DNA of 44,341 nucleotides from assembly GCF_017114995.1 (NCBI RefSeq), contig NZ_JABXKL010000082.1, forward strand, positions 1 through 44,341. The letters run 5' to 3'. This document shows, one piece after another, positions 8,545-16,469 of this stretch (position 1 is its first letter; each line of letters opens with the position of its first letter). Made by a program: the position numbers and the translations under genes. The notes under the pieces were generated by a model. The model was not told the DNA's origin. It made no database searches and saw only the letters and a list, made by a program, of their open reading frames with translations. Origin of the DNA: Nostoc sp. NMS9 (lineage in GTDB: Bacteria; Cyanobacteriota; Cyanobacteriia; Cyanobacteriales; Nostocaceae).

Positions 8545-9306
8545 CTAATTTAGCAAATCAGGTTCTTCACGCACAATCCGGTCGTAAAGGGGCTGGAAAC
8601 TGAACCACCCACTTACATGTGACCCCACTTGAGTTTGTGTTAAACGGGCTGTTTCGTGTTTGATAGTAGTGGGTCTACCCGCAGCTTCAGCCAACAGTTG
8701 GGCTTGGCACGATCGCTCTAAGCTAATATACCAAAAGGCAGCTTCATCGACTGTATGTCCCACAGTTAAAATGCTATGGTTAAGTAGGATTATGGCTTTT
8801 TTTGGTCCCAAAGCTTGCGCCAATCGCTGACCTTCAGAAGTTTCTAAAACAACACCTGTAAAATCATCAAACAGGGCATGATCTTCGTAAAAAGCACAAG
8901 AATCTTGAGTCAAGGGGTCAAGGAGACGCCCCAAACTAGACCAGGCTTTGCCATAAAGTGAATGGGCGTGAGCCGCCGCGATTACATCAGGTCGAGCTTC
9001 ATGAATCTGAGAATGGATGGCGAAAGCAGCTTGATTTACCTCAGCATCGCCTTTAACCACCTCACCTTCTTTGTTAACTAGAATCAGGTCAGAAACTCGG
9101 ATATGACCGAAGTATGCCCCGAATGGATTAACCCAAAAATGGTCTGTAAACTCCGGATCACGAGCCGTAATATGGCCTGCGATTCCCTCGCTAAACCCAA
9201 ACTTTCCAAAGAGGCGAAAGGCAGCGGCGAGACGTTGCTTGCGGTGGAGGCGTTCGTCTTCAACTCGCTCGAATGCTGGGGGTTGTGGTCTAATGTAACT
9301 GGACAT
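8545..9306 (-). CDS. Class II aldolase/adducin-family protein
   Basis: A 253-residue protein with the class II aldolase fold. The metal-binding HAH of AAAHAHSLYGKAWSS and a third His in LNHSILTVG match the zinc site of fuculose- and ribulose-phosphate aldolases. ITARDPEF and FWVNPFG are the N-terminal signature. I start at the ATG at 9306; the longer frame to 9483 only mirrors the preceding gene. It overlaps the end of the cysteine-dioxygenase-like gene by 17 bp, with a purine-rich AGGAAGAAG ahead of the start, so the two are probably co-translated. The substrate is unknown. Confidence 0.88.
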   Translation of the reverse strand: MSSYIRPQPPAFERVEDERLHRKQRLAAAFRLFGKFGFSEGIAGHITARDPEFTDHFWVNPFGAYFGHIRVSDLILVNKEGEVVKGDAEVNQAAFAIHSQIHEARPDVIAAAHAHSLYGKAWSSLGRLLDPLTQDSCAFYEDHALFDDFTGVVLETSEGQRLAQALGPKKAIILLNHSILTVGHTVDEAAFWYISLERSCQAQLLAEAAGRPTTIKHETARLTQTQVGSHVSGWFSFQPLYDRIVREEPDLLN

Positions 9307-9964
9307 ATTCTTTTTCTTCTTCCTCTTTACAGGGAGCGTTGGAATATCCAGAGCGAAAGGATTTGACGCTGTGAGATTCTGGGATGAACTGGTGACGCCA
9401 AACGCAACCAGTATCATTACCCAAGATATGGATGGATACAGATGCGCTCTGGGATGTGGTTTTGACAGCGTGGATATCACCATCTGGGGGTAAGAGGCGG
9501 TAGATATCCCCTGGTTGAAGCGATCGCACTTCAGTTACTTGTAATTGTGCGTGTCCTTCGGCATCACCGCTATCTACACGGCGATAGACTGTTTCTTCTT
9601 GATTACCCTTGTATAAACCAATCAATCCCCAAGCTAAATGGTCGTGGACGGGAGTCGTTGAGTTTGGGGGAATCACCAAACTGAATACTGACAAAGAACG
9701 GTCTTTAGCGCGATAAAGCAGCCACTGGCCAATACCGCCACCCATCCGGCTTTCGGGATTGACTTGGGCAAACTTTTCCAGTAGCCATTCCGGTTGGGCA
9801 AGGAGTTCTTGAAAATAGGGTTCTAGTCTGGCGAGAGTTTGTGGGCGATCGCCAACAGTGCTAGCGCTAATTTCCCGTACTGTTGCTACAAAGGATCGTA
9901 GTTCCTGGCTCTCAATAAACCATTGGTCTTCTGGTAACGGTTCTAAAATAGTGTGGTTCGTCAT
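9290..9964 (-). CDS. Cysteine-dioxygenase-like cupin
   Basis: A 224-residue cupin resembling the bacterial cysteine dioxygenase-type metalloproteins. PVHDHLAWGLIGLYKGNQEE gives the first metal motif (HDH plus a downstream Glu). The second motif is DIHAV, with HILGNDTG beyond it. Known members oxidise thiols such as cysteine to sulfinates using Fe(II) and O2; the exact thiol here is not shown. It is the first gene of the minus-strand cluster with aldolase, SsuA, nitroreductase and SDR. That grouping suggests organosulfur metabolism. Confidence 0.85.
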   Translation of the reverse strand: MTNHTILEPLPEDQWFIESQELRSFVATVREISASTVGDRPQTLARLEPYFQELLAQPEWLLEKFAQVNPESRMGGGIGQWLLYRAKDRSLSVFSLVIPPNSTTPVHDHLAWGLIGLYKGNQEETVYRRVDSGDAEGHAQLQVTEVRSLQPGDIYRLLPPDGDIHAVKTTSQSASVSIHILGNDTGCVWRHQFIPESHSVKSFRSGYSNAPCKEEEEKEYVQLH

Positions 9965-10032
9965 CTATATTCCTCTGTTTAGGAGGCGACTAAGATTAAC
10001 TAATTGCTAAGTCGTAATTGGTAGTTAAGAAT

Positions 10033-10239
10033 TCAATTACGATTTATTTTAATCCCAGGATGAATCTTAAAGCCAAGTTGCTCAAGTTTTAGATGAGAAA
10101 GGGACTCCTTCAGAATGATAGTAAAAGGATATCGCTGGAATACGGTAGCTTTACCTTGTGATAATAGCACCCTAGCATGGCTGATGCGTACTGGATATAA
10201 CGGTTGTTGGTTGGCATCGAGAATGAATACTTTAGTCAT
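10033..10239 (-). pseudogene. IscB N-terminal (RRXRR/PLMP domain) fragment
   Basis: The 68 residues match the start of IscB-type proteins, the ancestors of Cas9. FILDANQQPLYPV is the PLMP-like strand, and HARVLLSQGKATVFQRYPFTIIL is the RRXRR segment. The text then reaches FKIHPGIKI, where IscB enters RuvC-I (normally DPGSKxTG), and stops. No bridge helix, HNH or later RuvC parts follow. I read it as a truncated remnant, although free-standing RRXRR proteins may exist. Its ATG is intact and it lies upstream of, and in line with, the cysteine-dioxygenase-like gene. Confidence 0.7.
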
Positions 10240-10380
10240 GTAATTTTGAATTTTAGATTTGCGATCGTCAGATTGGGGACTGGGGACTAGGAGAATCCCC
10301 TTACTAAGCTATGGAACGAGAAAATTATTCTCCCCTGCTCCCCTTTCCCTCTGCTCCTTTATTACTCCTTTTATTAAAGA

Positions 10381-10428
10381 AAAGACAAGAATGAGAGTCT
10401 AGAGGTCAACTCCAGCACTCTTGTCTTT
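10381..10428. repeat. Inverted repeat (hairpin)
   Basis: AAAGACAAGAATG at 10381-10393 pairs with CACTCTTGTCTTT at 10416-10428, one G-T type difference, with a 22-base loop. It is not beside a gene end, so a terminator role is not clear. Confidence 0.6.
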
Positions 10429-10436
10429 ACCTCTGA

Positions 10437-10490
10437 TTTAGGGATTTCCAAGGAATAAATTATCCAATTTTGTGGGGTGTCTCACAATCA
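10437..10490. repeat. Dispersed repeat, AATTATCCAA-TTGTGGGG family, copy 1
   Basis: It starts TTTAGGGATTTCC, continues AATAAATTATCCAATTTTG and ends TGGGGTG. A second copy is at 34780-34845. The sequence is of a kind I associate with Nostoc intergenic regions, on memory only. Confidence 0.65.
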
Positions 10491-10623
10491 TTTGTAATTG
10501 GATATTTTTATTGGGAAGCCTCTTAGCTGTTATATTAATTTCTGTAAGTACTGTAATTCGGTCGGATAACCGTTGAATTAACTACAAGCAAAAAATATCA
10601 CATACAAATTTAAAAAGCAATAG

Positions 10624-10722
10624 GCTAGTACCGTAAGGCGGAAGTCAAAAGTCAAAAGAATAGTATTCCAAGCTCTTGCGCCATTTGAAATGGTATGTTT
10701 ATTTACGCCATGCTGTACTAGC
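10624..10722. mobile_element. Small TIR-bounded element, GCTAGTAC family, copy 1
   Basis: GCTAGTAC at 10624 is matched by GTACTAGC ending at 10722. Internally it has AAGGCGGAAGTCAAAAGTCAAAAG on the left and TTTATTTACGCCATGC on the right. Copy 2 (24787-24905) shares both ends but has a different heptamer filler. It is non-coding. Confidence 0.7.
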
Positions 10723-10789
10723 TGTTAGGAGAGACAAAGCGTAGCTTTAGCTCTTTGAGGTTTTTCATAATATGACTCGTCAAAAACTA

Positions 10790-10987
10790 GGGGTGTAAGG
10801 GTGTAAGGGTATGGGGGTGTAGGGGAAATAATTAGTATTGGCTCTGAACCCACTACTTGATTATTGACCACAAAACAAGTAAATTTGGTGTTGGCTCTGA
10901 ACCCAAATAGCTGCCTTGTAGGGGTGTACAACTTTGAAGATCCTCTGTTTGACCCTACACCCTTACACCCCTATACCCCTACACCCC
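10790..10987. repeat. Inverted pair of GGGTGTA heptamer arrays
   Basis: A G-rich array at 10790-10825 (GGGTGTAAGGGTGTAAGGG and on) is answered by its C-rich complement at 10953-10987. They could form a stem of about 35 bp around a 127-base loop. Within the loop the 15-mer TTGGCTCTGAACCCA occurs twice, at 10838-10852 and 10891-10905. Confidence 0.75.
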
Positions 10988-10995
10988 TTTCTTGG

Positions 10996-12855
10996 TCAAA
11001 AGGGTGTAATTGCTTGTAAATGCAGGGTTTTTTCTAACTGCGGATGCTGAAGGCGAAGTTCTCTGGCGTGCAGATGTAACCGACTAGTAACTGCACAGCA
11101 TCCATAAAGGCGATCGCCTAAAATAGTTATCCCAAGTCCTCGCGCATCAGCTGCATGAACCCTTAATTGATGAGTGCGTCCTGTTAATGGCGTAAATTCT
11201 ACGCGAGTGTAGTCTCCTTCTCTCGCTATAACCTGGAAGTGTGTCAAGCTAGGTTTACCATACTGCCAATCAACTTTTTGCTCAGGGCGATTTTCAGGAT
11301 CTCCCCATAGTGGCAAGTCAATTTTACCTTGCTCAACAGTTAAAACACCAGAAAGTATGGCTTCATAAACCTTGTGAACCTGGCGTTGCTCAAACTGTTG
11401 ACTGAGTTGCCGATGGGTTTGACGATCGCGTGCCAACAACAAAATCCCAGAAGTTTCTTGATCTAAGCGATGCACAGATATAAGTGCCATGCCATCCGGT
11501 AACAAATGACGTAAGCGACTCAAGACACTATCTTGGCGATTGCGATAACGACCAGGTACCGAAAGTAATCCAGCAGGTTTGTTTATAGCAATCAACCATT
11601 CATCTTCATAAATAATGGGTAAAGTGACCTCTCCCCAATCAGGAGCTACGGTGTACACACATCTTGGTAATGTGGATTTACCCCCCTTAATCCCCCCTTG
11701 CAAAGGGGGAAAATATCTGGTTCCCGGTTCTCCCCCTTGGCAAGGGGGAGTTAGAGGGGGTGAGAAGGACTTGTGTATACAACACCGTAGCCGATCAGGG
11801 GAGGGGCTTCTTACTCCCTTTTCCCTAGTAGAGAAGGGAGGTTTCAAGCCTGAGAGCAGAAACCCCATCAATGGCTGACATCGCTCGGCACACGCTCCAT
11901 AAAACTCTCCCGGAATTTTATCCTGATTTACGGAAGACGCACCCCACCAAAATTCTGCCATTGCTAGGGGTTTAAGATTATGTGTAGCCGCATAGTGAAG
12001 AAGCTTTGGGGCACAACAGTCTCCTGTACCAGTGGGCAAACCTCCTGGCATCAATTGTTGCAATGATTGCGATCGCCCGGAAAAATTAGTCAGGCTGTAG
12101 CTAGCGTGCATCTGAGCTTGCAATTGACAAGAAAGTGCTTTACGCTGTTTTTTCAGTTCGCTAATTCGCGCATCCGTCGCTGTAATTACTTGTTGTAGTG
12201 GCTCTAATAGGGCATTTTGCTGGCGTTTAAGTTGTCGTCGCTCAATTCCCTGCTGACGACTCTCTTCGTCAAGTTGTTCAAGGGCAATCGTGAGTGCTTC
12301 GGGAGAGAGTGTATTGCAGAGTTGCTGACGTTTTTCCTGTCGTTGATGTTTGCAATAGCGATGGCGATCACTCATTGCTTGTAATTGCTGCTCAAAGTCA
12401 TTAAACAGGATTTCATACTGCTGGCGTTCGGTGAGTTGCTTCAAGGTAATAATTTCTTGCTTAATCGCGTCCAACTCAGCCAAAGTACGGGCTTCCTCGA
12501 AAGCAACTTCGTCTCGTCCAGGAATTGGCGGCACCCAGCCCTCAACCACACTGCAACCATTCAAAAGACCGGAAAAAGCTTTTAGTACCCGTTGTTCGCC
12601 ATTAGGCAGTTCAACCAATAGGATTCCATACATCTTCCCTTCACGAGAATAACAGTCATTGTTGGCAAGATATTGCATTAGTCCGTGGGCGATCGCTTCA
12701 GACATTGAAGTGCGGGGTAATTTTAGGCGATGTCTACGACGGGCTACGCCTACGCCATTTTGCGGACAACGCCCTTCGTACCAATAGCTACAAGATGAGT
12801 CGCTGATAGCAAAATCGCAGTCGATGAAATCTGAAAGTGTGTGCAGAACTACCAT
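10996..12855 (-). CDS. RluA-family pseudouridine synthase with long N-terminal region
   Basis: A 619-residue RNA pseudouridine synthase. The catalytic HRLDQETSG carries Asp465. It is followed by the RluA landmarks KVYEAILSG and TGRTHQLRVH. The N-terminal 330 residues are Gln/Glu-rich with helical, coiled-coil-like stretches (about 130-250) and end GEFYGACAERCQPLMGFLL. This is the arrangement of the large cyanobacterial/proteobacterial RluA relatives. Two foreign stretches interrupt it in frame. Residues about 34-43 (GVGVARRRHR) come from a 30-bp repeat. Residues about 334-394 (with PPLTPPCQGGEPG) come from a palindromic repeat. The catalytic domain itself is intact. Confidence 0.9.
   Translation of the reverse strand: MVVLHTLSDFIDCDFAISDSSCSYWYEGRCPQNGVGVARRRHRLKLPRTSMSEAIAHGLMQYLANNDCYSREGKMYGILLVELPNGEQRVLKAFSGLLNGCSVVEGWVPPIPGRDEVAFEEARTLAELDAIKQEIITLKQLTERQQYEILFNDFEQQLQAMSDRHRYCKHQRQEKRQQLCNTLSPEALTIALEQLDEESRQQGIERRQLKRQQNALLEPLQQVITATDARISELKKQRKALSCQLQAQMHASYSLTNFSGRSQSLQQLMPGGLPTGTGDCCAPKLLHYAATHNLKPLAMAEFWWGASSVNQDKIPGEFYGACAERCQPLMGFLLSGLKPPFSTREKGVRSPSPDRLRCCIHKSFSPPLTPPCQGGEPGTRYFPPLQGGIKGGKSTLPRCVYTVAPDWGEVTLPIIYEDEWLIAINKPAGLLSVPGRYRNRQDSVLSRLRHLLPDGMALISVHRLDQETSGILLLARDRQTHRQLSQQFEQRQVHKVYEAILSGVLTVEQGKIDLPLWGDPENRPEQKVDWQYGKPSLTHFQVIAREGDYTRVEFTPLTGRTHQLRVHAADARGLGITILGDRLYGCCAVTSRLHLHARELRLQHPQLEKTLHLQAITPF
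11645..11791. mobile_element. 147-bp palindromic repeat inserted in the pseudouridine synthase gene
   Basis: GCTACGGTGT at 11645 is inverted at the right end (ACACCGTAGC, ending 11791). Inside are CCCCCCTTAATCCCCCCTTG and CCCCCTTGGCAAGGGGGAG, classic cyanobacterial intergenic palindromes. The length is a multiple of three, so the frame survives and the insert is translated. Imperfect inverted similarity runs past both ends (CTCCCCAATCAGG, GATCAGGGGAGG), so the true element may be larger. Confidence 0.75.
12727..12756 (-). repeat. 30-bp dispersed repeat in the pseudouridine synthase gene
   Basis: Read on the gene strand it is GGCGTAGGCGTAGCCCGTCG followed by TAGACATCGC. The same 29 bp recur at 41861-41889 in the SDR pseudogene. 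Here the frame reads GVGVARRRHR, with no stop, in place of a short turn between RCPQN and LKLPRTS. Confidence 0.9.
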
Positions 12856-12980
12856 ACAAGCTATGATTGCAAATCTAGCCGATCCTAATATTTTAGATTA
12901 TTGCCCATACTAACAAGTTCGTATTAAGGACTTTAGTCCTTATTTTTAAGCACTAAAGTCCTGACCACAAACCTTCAAAA

Positions 12981-14294
12981 CTAGCTTGACAAAGTATTAG
13001 TTGGAGTGCGATCGTTTTCTGGTGTAGGCAGTTGTTGAGATAAGTTAGCTTCTCCAGATGCAGGTTCTGGATCTTTTGTCATACCATGCTGCTCTTGCCC
13101 TCTCAGTCCAAGATATGTTGCGGCACTGATTCCTTGTAGCGCCAGAAGTGTATCATCAAATTCTGGCATGGCGAGATTTTTAATTACCTCCCAAACAAAA
13201 AATAGTCCGATGGCAACTGTCCAAATAAATGTTTGGAATCGATGAAAGTTGACTCCATTAATATCTGATAAGACATCATTAAAAAAACCTTGAGAAACGC
13301 CTTGACTACCTTTTCTATTTTTCTCATTCCCCTGCCCATCAATTAATGAAGTACCAAATGCAGTTACAGAGTTAATTCCTAATAAAACTAGTGATTGTCC
13401 AGTTAAAATATTGGTGTAATCTCCTGTTATGCCGTAGATAATCAGGTAAGCAGAAAAAATGAGAAATGTCCAGAAAGCAAGTTGAGATATCGATAAGCTG
13501 AAGGGATTTCTATACTCTTCATTTGAACCAAGAAAAAACTTAGCAATTCCCGAACGAGCTTCCTTTGCAGGTAGAAACTCTTTTGTAATCAACATTTCCT
13601 GACCATTGATTACTTCTTTTGTAGAGTAAATTCCTTCTATTCCAGGGCTACGTAGACTGTCTCGACCATATCTGATAAATATCAAGATAATAGCTATAAC
13701 TAGAAGCAGACACAGCCAAAATCGCCATGATAACAGAACTATTTTTAATTGAGGAGGTGAGAGAGGATCGCTCACCAGAATCGCAACTTTACTGGGACAG
13801 CCTACCCCAACTATCGTATCAATACTATATTTAGGCCTGCCACCAAGTAGCGAATTCCATGCAGTTTCAGATACATCAGTACGTTCAAGCTGAAAAGCTA
13901 ACCAATCATTATTAAGAGTTTTCTTTTGATCTTCACCCTCCTCCATGACGCTGACTGGTTCTCCGTGGACATTCTCTAGCTGATAGCCATTCAGGTACAA
14001 CACTAATTGGCGAGGATCGAATGAATTGCCTTTAGGCGTTGCACTTGTGGCTGCTGCTGACAATCCTTTAACTTTTACCCTAATGCGATCGCCCATCTTA
14101 ACTTGGCTGCGATCGTTATCAGCAATGACTCGTTCAGTTCTGAGATTTGCAGGAACATAACAAGCGCGAGACGATGCAAAATTTACAGAAGGGATACCTG
14201 AACTATCTTGAGCGATCGCAGAAAAGTTGATAGAAACAATCAGAGAAAACACCAATAGAAAAATAGCAGTAAACCTTTTAGTCTTTCTATACAT
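12981..14294 (-). CDS. Unrecognised membrane protein with signal peptide
   Basis: A 437-residue protein I do not recognise. It has an N-terminal signal-like segment (to about residue 28, ending SAIA). A soluble, probably periplasmic part of about 150 residues contains Cys45 and Cys166. One transmembrane helix lies near 185-207 (RFWLCLLLVIAIILIFI). A cytoplasmic stretch contains GIYSTKEVINGQEML. Three more hydrophobic helices lie near 270-290, 297-313 and 355-375. The tail is polar and disordered. The topology resembles a sensor or channel-like accessory protein, but no motif supports a function. ATG at 14294 is followed directly by basic residues, as expected for a signal peptide. Confidence 0.75.
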   Translation of the reverse strand: MYRKTKRFTAIFLLVFSLIVSINFSAIAQDSSGIPSVNFASSRACYVPANLRTERVIADNDRSQVKMGDRIRVKVKGLSAAATSATPKGNSFDPRQLVLYLNGYQLENVHGEPVSVMEEGEDQKKTLNNDWLAFQLERTDVSETAWNSLLGGRPKYSIDTIVGVGCPSKVAILVSDPLSPPQLKIVLLSWRFWLCLLLVIAIILIFIRYGRDSLRSPGIEGIYSTKEVINGQEMLITKEFLPAKEARSGIAKFFLGSNEEYRNPFSLSISQLAFWTFLIFSAYLIIYGITGDYTNILTGQSLVLLGINSVTAFGTSLIDGQGNEKNRKGSQGVSQGFFNDVLSDINGVNFHRFQTFIWTVAIGLFFVWEVIKNLAMPEFDDTLLALQGISAATYLGLRGQEQHGMTKDPEPASGEANLSQQLPTPENDRTPTNTLSS

Positions 14295-14493
14295 TGCTCA
14301 GTATTACCAAGTAAACTATGTCGTAGTTTACTCCTACTTGAGCCATGCGGAATATTAAAAAACTTGTCTACGGTGAAAAACAATACCTCTGCCAAAAAGA
14401 GAGAGACAATGCCTGCGAGAGGCTTTATCCTTTTGGCTAATTGTAAAGCGGCAGTCATGGGGCAACAATAGATATCTATGGAAAGTCAAAATT

Positions 14494-15510
14494 ATGACTG
14501 GTAAATGCGGACTCACGCTAGGTAAATACGCGCCTCTCCATAAAGGGCATCAATTGGTGATTGAAACAGCCTTAGCAGAGATGGATGAAGTGCTGGTGAT
14601 GATTTATGACTGTCCAGAAGTGACTGCTATTCCTTTAACAGTTCGAGCGAATTGGCTGCGGCAAATTTATCCACAAATCCAGGTGATTGAAGCGTGGGAT
14701 GGGCCAACTGAGGTTGGTGATACTCCTGAGATTAAGCAAAAGCACGAAGATTACATCCTGAAACAATTAAAATCACAAAAAATTACCCACTTTTACTGTA
14801 GTGAATTTTACGGGGAACACGTAAGTCAGGCGCTAGGGGCAGTTAATCGGCTCGTGGATTGCGATCGCCAAACTTTTCCAATTTCTGGAACGCAAGTAAG
14901 AAGAGACGCTTACGCATTTCGGGAGTATTTACATCCTGATGTGTACCGCGATCTGATCGCTAATATTGTTTTTATGGGCGCTCCTTCAACTGGTAAAACC
15001 ACCATTGCATCACAATTAGCTAAAGAGTTTAACACTGTATGGATGCCTGAGTATGGACGCGAGTATTGGGAAAAATATCAAATTAATAGACAACTTTCGC
15101 TCTCCCAACTTGTGGAAATTGCCAAAGGGCATTTAGAACGTGAAGAAGCCTTCTTATTGCAAGCAAATCAGTATTTATTTACAGATACCAATGCATTGAC
15201 AACCTATCAATTCTCGTTGTACTACCACAAAACTGTTGCTCCAGAGTTAGTAGAACTTGCCCATCAAGCCATGTCGCGCTATGATTTAGTGTTTCTTTGC
15301 GATTCAGATATACCTTATGATGATACCTGGGATCGCTCTGGAGACGCAAACCGTAACATATTTCAAAAACAGATTCAGAACGAATTAATTATTAGAAAAA
15401 TTTCCTTTTTTCGCTTGAATGGCGATCTGAATACACGCATTAGTTTTGTTAAAAGAGTATTGTCTAGCTACTACAAGTATGGCAACCTGGGAGAGTTATT
15501 TTCCCATTAA
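14494..15510 (+). CDS. nadR: NadR-type NMN adenylyltransferase / nicotinamide riboside kinase
   Basis: A bifunctional NAD-salvage enzyme of 338 residues. The N-terminal adenylyltransferase has GKYAPLHKGHQ (the GxxxPxHxGH motif) and ISGTQVRRD. The C-terminal kinase has a Walker A loop GAPSTGKTT near 165-173, EYGREY, and TDTNALTT. It lacks the N-terminal repressor helix-turn-helix of enterobacterial NadR, so a regulatory role is not expected. pnuC follows after 23 bp on the same strand, giving an uptake-and-phosphorylation operon for pyridine nucleotides. Confidence 0.93.
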   Translation: MTGKCGLTLGKYAPLHKGHQLVIETALAEMDEVLVMIYDCPEVTAIPLTVRANWLRQIYPQIQVIEAWDGPTEVGDTPEIKQKHEDYILKQLKSQKITHFYCSEFYGEHVSQALGAVNRLVDCDRQTFPISGTQVRRDAYAFREYLHPDVYRDLIANIVFMGAPSTGKTTIASQLAKEFNTVWMPEYGREYWEKYQINRQLSLSQLVEIAKGHLEREEAFLLQANQYLFTDTNALTTYQFSLYYHKTVAPELVELAHQAMSRYDLVFLCDSDIPYDDTWDRSGDANRNIFQKQIQNELIIRKISFFRLNGDLNTRISFVKRVLSSYYKYGNLGELFSH

Positions 15511-15533
15511 ATTGTTTGATAAAGTGCATTAAA

Positions 15534-16181
15534 ATGATTAAATTTTGGAGTGTAAATACTATCGCCTTTAATCTTATGGGATACCCCATGAGTTATGTAG
15601 AATTCTTGGGAACGATTTTTTCTCTCTGGTCGGTGTGGCTAATTTCTCAGAGGAAAATCCTGACTTGGCCTGTTGGGATAGTCGGCGTCTTGCTATACAT
15701 GGTGCTTTTCTATCAAATCCGCTTGTATTCGGATATGTTAGAACAAATCTACTATTTAGTTATTAGTGTCTATGGTTGGTGGCGATGGATTACACCTGAA
15801 CGTGATACTGGTAAAGTTTTGCAGGTTCGGTATAGTCCCTCAAGTAAAATTGTTTTGATTGCAGCAATTACAATAGCAGTTTCATTTGCAACAGGAGCTT
15901 TGATGAGTCAAATTCACCATTTACTCCCTGCAATATTTTTAGAGAAAGCTTCTTTTCCTTATTTAGATGCACTCACAACAATTATGAGTTTTACTGCTAT
16001 GTGGCTGATGGTGCAAAAAAGGATTGAAAGCTGGTATTACTGGATTATTGTTGATGTTATTGGTATTTGGTTGTACTACGTTAAAGAAGTTAAATTTATT
16101 GCTTTTCTTTATGTAATTTTTTTGTTCATCGCAATTAACGGCTCAATATCTTGGCTCAAGACAGCTAAAATAGTGCATTAG
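15534..16181 (+). CDS. pnuC: PnuC-type nicotinamide riboside/NMN transporter
   Basis: A 215-residue integral membrane protein with about seven hydrophobic helices. PnuC hallmarks are seen: YVEFLGTIFSLWSVWLISQ, TWPVGIVGVLLYMVLFYQ, LYSDMLEQIYYLVISVYGWWRW and WYYWIIVDVIGIWLYYVKE. The family moves nicotinamide riboside by facilitated diffusion, trapped by the kinase of the preceding gene. I use the ATG at 15534; a TTG at 15516 would add six residues. Confidence 0.93.
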   Translation: MIKFWSVNTIAFNLMGYPMSYVEFLGTIFSLWSVWLISQRKILTWPVGIVGVLLYMVLFYQIRLYSDMLEQIYYLVISVYGWWRWITPERDTGKVLQVRYSPSSKIVLIAAITIAVSFATGALMSQIHHLLPAIFLEKASFPYLDALTTIMSFTAMWLMVQKRIESWYYWIIVDVIGIWLYYVKEVKFIAFLYVIFLFIAINGSISWLKTAKIVH

Positions 16182-16182
16182 A

Positions 16183-16420
16183 TGTAGGTTGGGTTGAGCA
16201 ACGTGAAACCCAACATTGATCGGAGTGTTGGCAATACTTTTCGGTTAACGCAAGAGACGCGATGAATTGCCGTCTCTACAAAAGACTGATTATTGTAGAG
16301 ACGGCGATTTATCGCGTCTTTGTGATAATTTATCCCATTTTTGTGATTTAGAATTTTCATCAAAAATCTTAACCGAACCGTATTGCGAGTGTTGGGTTTC
16401 GTTCCTCAACCCAACCTACA
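16183..16420. repeat. Palindromic GGTTGGGTTGAG repeat split by a MITE
   Basis: The left arm TGTAGGTTGGGTTGAGCAAC (from about 16185) and the right arm ending CCTCAACCCAACCTACA (to 16420) are near-perfect inverted complements, both continuing into GAAACCCAACA-type sequence. The MITE at 16231-16386 sits inside the right part of the hairpin. Removing it and one target copy restores a continuous palindrome. Confidence 0.75.
16231..16386. mobile_element. MITE-like element, copy 2 (8-bp TSD)
   Basis: It starts GCAATACTTTTCGGTTAA and ends with the complement TTAACCGAACCGTATTGC. An exact 8-bp duplication GAGTGTTG flanks it at 16223-16230 and 16387-16394. Internally it has the same GACGCGAT/ATCGCGTC palindromic core as copy 1 (5099-5235) plus about 40 bp extra. 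It is non-coding. The clean duplication in an otherwise unrelated palindrome fixes the boundaries. Confidence 0.85.
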
Positions 16421-16469
16421 AATTTTTTTGCATCATTTTAAGCCTTGCCACGGCACTACGAAAGTGTTC

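Larger units (their letters stand above)
10240..10995. other. Repeat-rich intergenic region without a gene
   Basis: About 750 bp without a credible gene. In order it holds a purine/pyrimidine tract, a hairpin (10381-10428), a recurrent ATTATCCAA-TTGTGGGG repeat, a TIR-bounded element (10624-10722), and two inverted arrays of GGGTGTA-type heptamers. The region is upstream of the IscB fragment, the side where IscB loci normally encode their guide RNA, but I could not identify one. Confidence 0.6.

Noticed and set aside
9307..9483. N-terminal extension of the class II aldolase
   Set aside because: The extension lies wholly over the cysteine-dioxygenase-like gene; ATG 9306 starts the conserved protein.
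10240..10620. Guide (omega) RNA of IscB
   Set aside because: Position is right but no conserved structure could be recognised, and the IscB is truncated; kept only as a question.
10725..10931. 68-codon minus-strand ORF
   Set aside because: Composed largely of GGGTGTA heptamer translation with no protein-like core.
11615..11878. Plus-strand ORF opposite the pseudouridine synthase
   Set aside because: It is the translation of palindromic repeat DNA and opposes a well-supported coding region.
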